Below are positions 1-7,070 of a DNA stretch of 8,929 nt, piece after piece. Source of the stretch: JAHWJR01 sp035942035 (GTDB lineage: Bacteria; Actinomycetota; Acidimicrobiia; Acidimicrobiales; CADCSY01); contig DASZDK010000109.1 of NCBI GenBank assembly GCA_035942035.1, positions 1-8,929 of the forward strand, in the 5' to 3' direction. The translations under genes and the position numbers were made by a program. Position 1 is the first letter of the stretch; the number at the start of each line of letters is the position of its first letter. The notes under the pieces were generated by a model that was given only the letters and a program-made list of their open reading frames with translations, ran no database searches and was not told where the DNA came from.

Positions 1-1
1 G

Positions 2-136
2 TCCATGGAGCGCTTCAAGGCGAGCGCGCTGTTCGAGGGGAACAACTCCGAGCTGCGGAACGTCACGTCTCAGGACTCGGGGGTACTGAAGAACCTCACC
101 CGCCAAACCCAGCCGGAACTCGAGGTGCTCTCGTAG
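2..136 (+). CDS. C-terminal tail of an unidentified protein (5' end outside window)
   Basis: An open frame enters from the left edge and runs 44 codons to a TAG at 134-136. The tail is hydrophilic and rich in Asn, Gln, Glu and Ser (it ends ...TRQTQPELEVLS) with no membrane segment or motif I recognise. Codons carry mostly G or C at the third position, as in the real genes here, which supports coding. There is an ATG at 5-7, so a 43-residue mini-gene is formally possible, but continuation from an upstream gene is more likely. No function can be assigned. Confidence 0.4.
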   Translation, partial: SMERFKASALFEGNNSELRNVTSQDSGVLKNLTRQTQPELEVLS

Positions 137-242
137 TTTCACGCTGGCCCGGGCGAGGCGCCTATGGGGCCGTCACAAACGTTGCATTGGCGGCGTCAGC
201 AAACCAACACCAACACCAGGCCTGGGCCCCGGCAGGGCGAGC
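137..242. other. Intergenic stretch with no assignable feature
   Basis: This lies between the upstream stop codon and the first readable piece of the YpsA-like relic. I see no convincing promoter, terminator or RNA. It may hold the eroded N-terminal codons of the pseudogene, but no frame gives a recognisable YpsA-type start. Confidence 0.3.
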
Positions 243-761
243 GCACGCCTCCGTACGACCGGCGCCAGCGCGGTCTCTGTCTGCTGTGCCGTCCTGGCCC
301 TGCCTGAATGCGCCGGCGCGGGGCTGCGGTACGTGGCCGTCCTGCCTTTCCCCCGGCCATGACACGGTGTGGCCGGAGCCGGCACGGCGACGCCACGGCG
401 AGCTCCTCGCCGGCGCCGCTACCCCGCGCTCATCCAGGCGACGGCCCGGAAGACCAAGCAGCAGGCCGGCGCCGCTCTCGACCCGCCGGGACGCCTGGCT
501 GGCCCGCCACGCCGACGAGGCGGTGGTGGTCTGGGACGGGGACGACGCCGGCGTGGGCCGCCAGGCGCGGTCCTTCGAGGACTCCTGGGCGAGACCGAGG
601 TGTGGATCTTCGCCCCCGAGCCCTTGACCCGCTTCGGACGGTGGGCAGGGGGGTACCGTCGGGCGATGCGGGTGGGCGCCGACACGGAGGGCACCTTCGC
701 CGACGTGGTCCTGGCCGACGGCACGGTGGCCGAGGTTCCGTCCACGCCCGACCCAGCGTGA
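243..761 (+). pseudogene. Decayed YpsA/DUF1273-like (SLOG superfamily) gene
   Basis: No single frame spans this region, but joining pieces gives a coherent Rossmann-like protein. Frame 3 (about 243-359) gives AGAGLRYVAVLPFP and then hits TGA at 360-362. Frame 1 (361-420) gives DTVWPEPARRRHGELLAGAA. Frame 3 (about 414-476) gives RRYPALIQATARKTKQQAG. Frame 1 (about 478-584) gives RRDAWLARHADEAVVVWDG followed by GVGRQARSFEDS. Frame 3 (585-761) gives GETEVWIFAPEPL and a tail ending at TGA 759-761. The order of elements (LPFP, then W-P-E, R-R-Y/H, then H-A-D-x-A-V-V-V-W-D-G) matches my memory of YpsA/DUF1273-type SLOG proteins, which are thought to bind nucleotide-like ligands. Four frame changes make it non-functional unless they are sequencing errors. 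The adjacent 7 kb of intact genes argues against a generally poor sequence. The family call is from memory; decay is more certain than identity. Confidence 0.55.
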
Positions 762-765
762 CGCC

Positions 766-2256
766 GTGAGGCCGAGCGATCGGGTCGTTCGCAACCCGGT
801 CTACTCAGGTCTTCTCGCCGACCCGTTCGTGCTCAAGCACAACGGCCGCTACTACGGCTTCGGCACGCCCGCGGCGGGACCAGTGCCCGTCCTGACCTCT
901 CTGGACCTGGTGAGTTGGCAGCCGGCCGGGACCGCCCTGCCGGCACCCCGGGGGGAGAACCAGCACTGGGCCCCCGAGGTTGCCTACGACAACGGGACGT
1001 TCTACCTCTACCACTCGACAGGCGGGGTCGAGGGGGAGGGCCACCAGCTCCGCGTCGCCACGGCCTCCAACCCGGTCGGGCCGTTCACCGACCAGGGGAA
1101 TGTGCTCGATCCCGAGGACCCCTTCACCATCGACGCCCACCCCTTTCGTGACGACGACGGCAGCTGGTACCTGTTCTACAGTCGGGACTTCCTCGACGGC
1201 GAGCGCATCGGCACTGGGATCGTCGCCGACCGGATGATCGACATGGTGACCCTCGCGCGGGAGCGGGTCACCGTCGTCCGTCCCTCCGAGGACTGGCACC
1301 TCTACGAGCGTGCACGCCGGTGGTACGGCCGAGTGCAGGACTGGTACACCGTCGAGGGCCCGTTCGTGCGGAAGCGCGACGGCCGCTACTGGTGCTTCTT
1401 CAGCGGCGGCGCTTGGCGGTCGGCGAGCTATGGCGTCGGTTGCGCGGTGGCTGACCATCCGCTCGGTCCCTACGTTCACCGCCCCGCGCCCACGGGGGCC
1501 GACGTCCTTCGGACGGTCCCTGGACGGGTGATCGGGCCGGGCCATGCCTCAATCGTCCTCGCCCCCGACAACGTGAGTGAGTACCTCGTCTACCACGCCT
1601 GGGATCCTCGCCTCAGTGGTCGCTACATGTGCATCGACCGCCTCAGGTGGTCACCCGACGGCCCCACCTCGCCGGGGCCGACCGCCGGCGCCCAGCCGCG
1701 GCCACCGCTGCCCGAGGTGCGGCATCACTTCGACCACCCCCGGCGATCGCTCGATCGCAACGAATGGGACGTCGCGGGCGGGTCGTGGGAAGCGGGCGAC
1801 GGCGAGACCGTGCAACGCGAGCAGGCGGCGCCGTGGGCCGCCGCCGCCATCGTCGGTACACCACCCGGTGACGTGCTCGTGGAGGTGAACCTGGCGCTCC
1901 GGCGGTGCCGGAGCATGCGCGCCGGCTACGGCATTCTGCTGGGGGCACGTGACGGCGATCAGGTGAGTGTCGAGCTGAAGCCGGGTGAGGGGGTGCTGGC
2001 CTGGCGGTCGTGGCGCGGTGGTGGGGTGAGGGCAGCGGGCCTGCTTGGACGGCTGCGGCCGGGGCTCGACCACCGCGCCTTCCACCAGCTGATGCTGGCA
2101 AGGGCGGGCATGGCCTCGGCCGAGGTCTGGTTGGACGGCACCTCGCTTGGGTTCACGCCGGATCCCGGCGGTCCGATCGGCCTCTTCACGAGCGCCGCCA
2201 GCGCGGCCTTCGCGGGCGTGGCGGTGACGAGGATGGACGGAGCCAAGGCCACCTGA
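766..2256 (+). CDS. GH43-family glycoside hydrolase with C-terminal concanavalin-like domain
   Basis: A 496-residue predicted cytoplasmic glycosidase with no signal peptide. The N-terminal half (about residues 8-300) has the five-bladed propeller pattern of clan GH-F. The three expected acids are visible: Asp19 in LADPFV (general base), Asp123 in IDAHPF (pKa modulator) and Glu197 in VEGPFV (general acid). A late GPGHASIV (His260) matches the conserved active-site His segment. From about residue 320 (FDHPRRSLDRNEWDV) a second domain follows the pattern of beta-sandwich, concanavalin-like modules fused to many GH43 enzymes. GH43 members cleave arabinofuranosides, xylosides or beta-1,3-galactans. 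The specificity is not readable here, but galT and galK downstream favour a galactose- or arabinogalactan-derived substrate. GTG at 766 is the first start in this frame and lies 4 nt after the pseudogene stop, with no clear Shine-Dalgarno, so the start is less certain than the fold. Confidence 0.92.
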   Translation: MRPSDRVVRNPVYSGLLADPFVLKHNGRYYGFGTPAAGPVPVLTSLDLVSWQPAGTALPAPRGENQHWAPEVAYDNGTFYLYHSTGGVEGEGHQLRVATASNPVGPFTDQGNVLDPEDPFTIDAHPFRDDDGSWYLFYSRDFLDGERIGTGIVADRMIDMVTLARERVTVVRPSEDWHLYERARRWYGRVQDWYTVEGPFVRKRDGRYWCFFSGGAWRSASYGVGCAVADHPLGPYVHRPAPTGADVLRTVPGRVIGPGHASIVLAPDNVSEYLVYHAWDPRLSGRYMCIDRLRWSPDGPTSPGPTAGAQPRPPLPEVRHHFDHPRRSLDRNEWDVAGGSWEAGDGETVQREQAAPWAAAAIVGTPPGDVLVEVNLALRRCRSMRAGYGILLGARDGDQVSVELKPGEGVLAWRSWRGGGVRAAGLLGRLRPGLDHRAFHQLMLARAGMASAEVWLDGTSLGFTPDPGGPIGLFTSAASAAFAGVAVTRMDGAKAT

Positions 2257-2325
2257 GCGGCAGGCCACGGGTTGCTGGGGCCGCGGCCTGAATGGCCCGG
2301 CGCAGGGCTACGTTCGCGTCCTTCC

Positions 2326-2331
2326 AGGAGG
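2326..2331 (+). promoter_or_regulatory. Ribosome binding site of the dioxygenase gene
   Basis: A perfect AGGAGG lies 6 nt before ATG 2338. It selects this ATG over an in-frame start at 2272 that would add 22 residues of low-complexity sequence. Confidence 0.8.
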
Positions 2332-2337
2332 GTGACA

Positions 2338-3207
2338 ATGAACGATCCGAGTCTCACGGCGACGGCTGGGGCGCAGGCCGGCATCGACGCCATCCACCGC
2401 GATGGCACCGCAACCCTGAAGGGGGCGTTGCCCAGGCAGTGGGCCGCCGACCTCCTCGCAGACTTCGAGGTGCTCTACGCCGAAGCCGAGGCGCGCGACC
2501 TCGGGTCCCCCGTCGGGCAGGCGAGAGCTCGCGTCCCGCGAGGGCCGGGGGAGGTCGCAAGGCGCTACTACCTGGCGGTGCACCCCGAGCGCGTCCGCGG
2601 CTTCAGGGATCTCGTGTCCAATCGTCTCGTCGACGCGGTGTGTCGTGGCGTGCTCGGAGACGACTATCAGTTTGTAGAACTGGGCTTCGACGTCGCGATG
2701 CCGGGCGCGGTGCGGCAGCCACTGCACCGGGACTTCCCCACGCCACCGGAGACGGAAGGGACGGGTCGGTTGAGCTCGCTCGCCATCAACGCCACGTGCC
2801 TCGACGTCACGCCGGAGATGGGGCCGCTGGAGATCGCTCCGGGAACCCACTTCGACGACAGCGCAGACTTCGATCAGGGCATGCGAGTTCCGGCAGCGCT
2901 CTCCGGCCGCTACGAGCAGCGACTGGAGCGTCGCATGCCCAAGGCCGGAGACGTGTCACTTCGCTCGGGCCTGGCCATTCATCGGGGGACCGAGAACGTG
3001 TCACCCCATCCCAGGCCGGTGCTGATCCTGGGTGTCATGGCGGCGCAGTACGAGACGTTTGCGGACCACGACCTGACGCTGACACGCGACTACTACGAGA
3101 GCCTCCCGACCGACGTCAAGGCCCATCTTCGTCGCTGCGCGCTCACCGACGAGCTCGGACCCATCGCTCAGGAATACGTGTTGGACTTCTTGCTCGAAGA
3201 GGGGTAG
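2338..3207 (+). CDS. Phytanoyl-CoA dioxygenase (PhyH) family Fe(II)/2-oxoglutarate oxygenase
   Basis: A 289-residue soluble enzyme, the usual size for this family. The iron-binding facial triad is complete: His130 and Asp132 in LHRDFP, and His215 in LAIHRGTEN. Arg226 in SPHPRPVL fits the 2-oxoglutarate carboxylate contact. Between them is the typical core strand and turn GPLEIAPGTH (162-171), where PhyH proteins have a P/G-x-S/A-H turn. PhyH-family enzymes hydroxylate a wide range of small molecules, using O2 and 2-oxoglutarate and releasing succinate and CO2; substrates cannot be predicted from sequence. It lies 81 nt after the GH43 gene and 70 nt before the GH2 gene on the same strand, so a role on the same glycoside, such as removing or oxidising a substituent or aglycone, is a reasonable inference. 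Lipid-type phytanoyl-CoA chemistry is not suggested by the context. Confidence 0.92.
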   Translation: MNDPSLTATAGAQAGIDAIHRDGTATLKGALPRQWAADLLADFEVLYAEAEARDLGSPVGQARARVPRGPGEVARRYYLAVHPERVRGFRDLVSNRLVDAVCRGVLGDDYQFVELGFDVAMPGAVRQPLHRDFPTPPETEGTGRLSSLAINATCLDVTPEMGPLEIAPGTHFDDSADFDQGMRVPAALSGRYEQRLERRMPKAGDVSLRSGLAIHRGTENVSPHPRPVLILGVMAAQYETFADHDLTLTRDYYESLPTDVKAHLRRCALTDELGPIAQEYVLDFLLEEG

Positions 3208-3221
3208 CCGGCGTCCGAGAC

Positions 3222-3281
3222 GGAGGTGAACCCACCGTGAGTCCACGCTGCGGCAGAGTGGTGCTTGTGGGGCAGCAGTGA
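3222..3281 (+). other. Possible 14-codon leader ORF with its own Shine-Dalgarno, overlapping the GH2 start
   Basis: A strong GGAGGTG (3222-3228) precedes GTG at 3237-3239. This opens a 14-codon frame (translated MSPRCGRVVLVGQQ) that stops at TGA 3279-3281. The stop overlaps the GH2 start GTG (3278-3280) in a GTGA arrangement. The GH2 start itself has only a weak purine stretch upstream, so ribosomes could be delivered by coupling from this mini-ORF. No known leader peptide is recognised and the ORF may be chance. Confidence 0.35.
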
Positions 3282-6094
3282 AGGCAGGCGTCCTCCGTGT
3301 CGACGAGCATGGCGTCGCCAGTCTCGACGGCAGGTGGGAGTTCTTCGCGGGGGATTCGTCGTCCCTGGCGGGCCTGGACGCCCGCAACCCGGAGCCGATC
3401 GACGTTCCCGGGCTGTGGGAGGCCCAAGGAAGGCTGGAGCTCGACGGGGTGGCGTGGTATCGCCGGCGGTTCTCGATGGAGGACGTCTCCGGCTGGTGGA
3501 GCCTCACCTTCGGCGGGGTGATGGACATCGCTGACGTGTGGTTGAACGGCGTGTTCCTCGGCTCCAACGACAACCCGTTCATGCCGTTCAGCTTTGACGC
3601 CACCACCGCTCTGCAGCGGGGAGAGAACGTCGTCGCCGTGCGCGTCTTCGATCCGCCGGTCGACCATCCCGAGCACCTCCGTCTGGCCCACGGCAAGCAA
3701 GGGTGGGCCAACCACATGTTCCCCAGTCGTCCCAGCCTCTACATGACCTACGGGGGCATCTGGCAGTCGGTGACCCTGCGTCGCCACGGGGCGGTAGTCC
3801 TTGCGTCGGTGTTCGTGAACGGTGATCCGGAGGACCTGCGCATCGAGGTCGCGCTCGAGAGCCGGGGCGAGTATCCCCTGGAGGCCCGCCTCGGCGTCCG
3901 GGCGATCGGCCGCGTTGTCGACCAAGACGTGCAGCTTGAACCGGATGTCTCCGTTCGCACCGTGGCCCGGTTGGGACGGAGTGACGCCGCGCGGTGGCAT
4001 CCGGGCGACCCCGTGCTGCACACGGCGTTGGTCGACGTCGTGGTCGACGGTGCGGTGAGCGACCGCGCCGTCGTGAGGTTCGGGCTCCGCACGGTGCGCA
4101 TCGAAGGCAACCGCCTGTTGGTGAACGATGAGCCCTACCGAATGAAAAGCGTTCTGGTGCAGGGCTTCCGCGCTGACGAGCTCTACGCCGAGGGCAAGCG
4201 CGCCGAGATCCAGGAGGAGGTCCGGGCCGCCAAAGCCATGGGATTCAACACTCTCCGCCTGCACATCAAGGCGTTCGATCCGCGCTACCTGGACGTCTGC
4301 GACGAGCTGGGCATGTTGCTGCACTGTGACGCCCCGGTTGCCGAGCCCATCGCTCACGACGAGCTCGGTGCGGACGGCGAGTCGGTGACGGCCACTCGGG
4401 CGGTGGCAGCCGTCCGCCGCCAGATCGAGCGTGATCGCAACCACCCGAGCGTCATCTTGTGGTCGGTGATGAACGAGCTATGCCTCGAGCGCCCCGAGCT
4501 CCGGGATTCCGTCCGCTACCAGCGCTTCGCCAGGGCCCTGGTGGCCGCGGCCAGGCAAGCCGATCCCACGCGGCCAATCATCGAGAACGACTGGGTGGAA
4601 CCCGATCCCGAGCGTGTCGTCGCCGGGGACGTCCTCACCGCCCACTGGTACGGGCGGCTCCACGCCGAGTATTTGGACAAGGTGGAGCAGGCATGCGAGC
4701 GCTGGAGCGGCGAGCAACGTCCGCTATTCGTGACAGAGTTCGGTGACTGGGGCCTTCCCGACATGCCGAGACTCCCCGACCCCCCCTTCTGGGACGCCCG
4801 GGGGATCTACTCGGCAGCACTCGCGGAGACGCTGTGGCCCGGGCGCGTCAGCCGCTTCCTCACCGAGACCCACCGCTACCAGGGGCTCTCCGACCGGCTC
4901 CAAGCCGAGGTGTTCCGCCGCTGCGATGACATCGGTGGGTACTGCCTCACCGAGCTGACCGACGTGCCCTACGAGTACAACGGCCTGCTCGACCTGCATC
5001 GCCGTCCCAAGCCCATTGCCGTGGCCGAGATGACGCGGGCGAACCAGGTCGTGCTCCCCATGCTCCGGCTCGACACCCTCGTCGTGGTGGCAGGCGAGCT
5101 CGTCGAGGCGCCTCTCCACGTCGCCAACGACGGCCCCGCCCTCGACAACGTGGAGATCCACGCACGCTTCGGCGACCTCGAACCGCCACCTGGACTGGAA
5201 GACCCGGTCGCCCCGGCGGGATCGGGACCGGAGCCGGAAGGCATGGGCGGCCGGTCCAGTGAGTGGTCGTCGACCGTCCGTCTGGCACGCCTCCAGGCGG
5301 CCCGGGCAGCTCGAGTCGGCACCGTGGTGCTGGTAGCGCCTGACGTGCCCGGCTCTCACGACCTGGTGCTTCGCCTGTACGCGGGCGGCGGGGTGCTGGC
5401 GGAGAACCGCTACACGTTGCACGTGGTGGCTCCGCCTGCGGCACCGGTACCGGTCCAGGTGCTGGGGGATGCCGCCGTCGACCGCCAGGCCCTCGAGCGG
5501 GTCCTGGCGTCGCCGGGGGAGAGCGGCCCCGCCATCGTCGCCGAGGGCTGCCTCCACGAGCGCACGGCGAAGGACGTGGCGGTGAGACTGGACCGTGGTG
5601 AAGTGGTCGTCGTGCTCGCCCAATCCATTGACGCTGCCGAGCACTATCCCGTCCCGGTGACGTTGCAGGCCGTGAGCACGGAGTGGGGCTCGTCGGTGTT
5701 CCGCTTCACCACCGACCACGGTGCCCTGCCCTCCATGCCCAGGCGGAACCTCCTCGTCGCCGAGGACTCCACCGTCCAGGCGCACAGCGTGGTGACGAGC
5801 GTCGATGCCACCGCCTTCCCCGATACGCCCGTGGTCATCGCCTACAAGCCGGTGCCGAGAGCCATGACCGGCACCGTCGTCGGCAGCCATCGCGTGGGCG
5901 GGGGCCGATTGATCTTCTGCCAGTACCGCCTGTGCGAGCGAGCCGCGGTCGGTGACGGCGCCGCCCGAGCGCTGCTCGCCGACCTCGTGCGCTGGGCGGC
6001 AGAGCCTCGGCGCCTGCTCCATGTCGACCGCGCGCGGCTGCCCGACGGGCGGCGGGTGGCCCGCTACTCCCACGCCACCGAGGTGGGCCGATGA
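3278..6094 (+). CDS. GH2-family glycosidase (beta-galactosidase/beta-glucuronidase-like) with C-terminal extension
   Basis: A 938-residue predicted cytoplasmic enzyme with no signal peptide. Residues about 10-165 form the GH2 jelly-roll sugar-binding domain (SLDGRWEFF, later DVWLNGVFLGSNDNPF, then YGGIWQSVTLRRH). Residues about 170-275 are the Ig-like domain. Residues about 280-585 are the TIM barrel (MGFNTLRLHIK, DPRYLDVCDELG). The acid/base Glu400 is in HPSVILWSVMNE and the nucleophile Glu487 in FVTEFGDWG; both are intact. After about residue 590 comes an Ig-like linker and a further 200-residue alpha/beta region (GGGRLIFCQYRL near the end) resembling class I amidotransferase-like or beta-galactosidase trimerisation folds. 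GH2 members hydrolyse beta-galactosides, glucuronides or mannosides; adjacent galT and galK make a beta-galactoside the best guess. The stop overlaps the galT start by 4 nt (ATGA), so the two are translationally coupled. Confidence 0.92.
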   Translation: MKAGVLRVDEHGVASLDGRWEFFAGDSSSLAGLDARNPEPIDVPGLWEAQGRLELDGVAWYRRRFSMEDVSGWWSLTFGGVMDIADVWLNGVFLGSNDNPFMPFSFDATTALQRGENVVAVRVFDPPVDHPEHLRLAHGKQGWANHMFPSRPSLYMTYGGIWQSVTLRRHGAVVLASVFVNGDPEDLRIEVALESRGEYPLEARLGVRAIGRVVDQDVQLEPDVSVRTVARLGRSDAARWHPGDPVLHTALVDVVVDGAVSDRAVVRFGLRTVRIEGNRLLVNDEPYRMKSVLVQGFRADELYAEGKRAEIQEEVRAAKAMGFNTLRLHIKAFDPRYLDVCDELGMLLHCDAPVAEPIAHDELGADGESVTATRAVAAVRRQIERDRNHPSVILWSVMNELCLERPELRDSVRYQRFARALVAAARQADPTRPIIENDWVEPDPERVVAGDVLTAHWYGRLHAEYLDKVEQACERWSGEQRPLFVTEFGDWGLPDMPRLPDPPFWDARGIYSAALAETLWPGRVSRFLTETHRYQGLSDRLQAEVFRRCDDIGGYCLTELTDVPYEYNGLLDLHRRPKPIAVAEMTRANQVVLPMLRLDTLVVVAGELVEAPLHVANDGPALDNVEIHARFGDLEPPPGLEDPVAPAGSGPEPEGMGGRSSEWSSTVRLARLQAARAARVGTVVLVAPDVPGSHDLVLRLYAGGGVLAENRYTLHVVAPPAAPVPVQVLGDAAVDRQALERVLASPGESGPAIVAEGCLHERTAKDVAVRLDRGEVVVVLAQSIDAAEHYPVPVTLQAVSTEWGSSVFRFTTDHGALPSMPRRNLLVAEDSTVQAHSVVTSVDATAFPDTPVVIAYKPVPRAMTGTVVGSHRVGGGRLIFCQYRLCERAAVGDGAARALLADLVRWAAEPRRLLHVDRARLPDGRRVARYSHATEVGR
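6080..6086 (+). promoter_or_regulatory. Ribosome binding site of galT inside the GH2 gene
   Basis: GAGGTGG lies 4 nt before ATG 6091, within the last codons of the GH2 gene. It supports the overlapping start and independent reloading of ribosomes at the junction. Confidence 0.6.
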
Positions 6095-7068
6095 CCGAGC
6101 GTCGCCGTGATGCGCTCACCGGCGAGTGGCGGACGTTCGCCACCCACCGCCAGGATCGCACCTTCCTTCCCCCCGCCGAGCACTGTCCCTTGTGCCCGAC
6201 GGTCGAGAGCTCCTCGCCCACCGAGGTGCCGTGGCCATCGTTCGAGATGGCCGTATTCGACAACCGGTTTCCTCCACTCGTGGCCGACCCGCCCCCTCCG
6301 GAGGTCGCCGGCTCGGGGGCGTACCGGGTGGAGCCGGCGGCCGGTGCCACCGAGGTCGTCGTGTATGCCGACGACCACCGCGCCACGCTCGTCTCACTCG
6401 GTCCCGAGCGTGTCCGCCTGCTCGTCGACGTCTGGGCCGAGCGCTACGCCCACCTCGGCGATCGCGACGACATCGCCTACGTGTTCGCGTTCGAGAACCG
6501 GGGCGAGGCCGTGGGAGTGACGCTGCACCATCCCCACGGCCAGATCTACGGCTACCCGGAGGTACCGCCCCTGCCTGCTCGGGAACTCGACGTGGCGCGT
6601 CGACACCTCGACCAGAACGGGACGTGCCTTCAGTGTGACGTCGTCGCCCAGGAGCGGTCGGAAGGCTCGCGCCTGGTCGCAGAGAACGGTGCGTTCGTCG
6701 CCTTCGTGCCCTTCGCTGCCCGGTTTCCCTATGAGGTCCATGTCGTCGTGCGCCGGCATGCACCGTCGGTCCTCGACCTCAGCGACCCCGACCGGGACGC
6801 GCTGGCCTCGCTGCTGGTCGAGGTGGTCGAGCGCTACGACGCGCTGTTCGGCTTCCCGCTGCCGTATGTCATGTCCGTGCACCAAGCTCCGACCGATGAC
6901 GGCGACTGGCAGCCGGTGAGCCACCTCCACATCGAGTTCACCCCCGTCCACCGGGCGGCCAACCGGCTCAAGTACCTGGCCGGCTCGGAGCTGGGCGCGG
7001 GCGCCTTCCTCAACGACGTGGCCCCCGAGCAGGCGGCGGCCACCCTGCGAAGCGCGCGGGTGGACTAG
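6091..7068 (+). CDS. galT: Galactose-1-phosphate uridylyltransferase
   Basis: A 325-residue Leloir-pathway enzyme that exchanges UMP from UDP-glucose onto galactose-1-phosphate in the cytoplasm. Both GalT lobes are present. The N-terminal lobe has CPLC (Cys32, Cys35) and His96 in YADDHRATL, matching the metal-site Cys and His of the E. coli enzyme; FDNRFPPL, a GalT hallmark; and LHHPHGQIYGYP, in which His149 (second His of HPH) is the uridylylated nucleophile. The C-terminal lobe has FPYEVHVVVRRH and LHIEFTPVHR followed by LKYLAGSELGAGAF. A second Cys pair (Cys179, Cys182) sits between the lobes. ATG 6091 overlaps the GH2 stop and galK begins 2 nt after the TAG, so the three genes very likely share one transcript. 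It is slightly shorter than E. coli GalT (348) but lacks no core motif. Confidence 0.95.
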   Translation: MTERRRDALTGEWRTFATHRQDRTFLPPAEHCPLCPTVESSSPTEVPWPSFEMAVFDNRFPPLVADPPPPEVAGSGAYRVEPAAGATEVVVYADDHRATLVSLGPERVRLLVDVWAERYAHLGDRDDIAYVFAFENRGEAVGVTLHHPHGQIYGYPEVPPLPARELDVARRHLDQNGTCLQCDVVAQERSEGSRLVAENGAFVAFVPFAARFPYEVHVVVRRHAPSVLDLSDPDRDALASLLVEVVERYDALFGFPLPYVMSVHQAPTDDGDWQPVSHLHIEFTPVHRAANRLKYLAGSELGAGAFLNDVAPEQAAATLRSARVD

Positions 7069-7070
7069 CC

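Noticed and set aside
187..627. 146-codon + strand frame as an intact gene
   Set aside because: Only its stretches at about 361-420 and 478-584 look like a protein family; the rest is off-frame, so it is treated as part of the pseudogene.
2279..2288. GGCCGCGGCC palindrome as a terminator between GH43 and the dioxygenase
   Set aside because: No loop and no following T-run. Such G/C palindromes are common in this composition and the genes appear co-transcribed.
2272..2337. Upstream in-frame start for the dioxygenase
   Set aside because: It would add 22 low-complexity residues and lacks a good ribosome site, whereas ATG 2338 has a perfect AGGAGG.
2292..3281. 329-codon + strand frame overlapping the dioxygenase gene
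   Set aside because: Arg/Gly-rich translation typical of an off-frame read. Only its last 14 codons are considered, as a possible leader ORF with its own start.
3143..4444. 433-codon minus-strand open frame opposite the GH2 gene
   Set aside because: It is a shadow frame of high-GC coding DNA. The + strand protein has full GH2 motifs, while the antisense translation is His/Arg/Val-rich with no recognisable domain.
4724..6073. 449-codon minus-strand open frame opposite the GH2 C-terminus
   Set aside because: Same reason: stop codons are rare antisense to G/C-ending codons, and the product is low-complexity without motifs.
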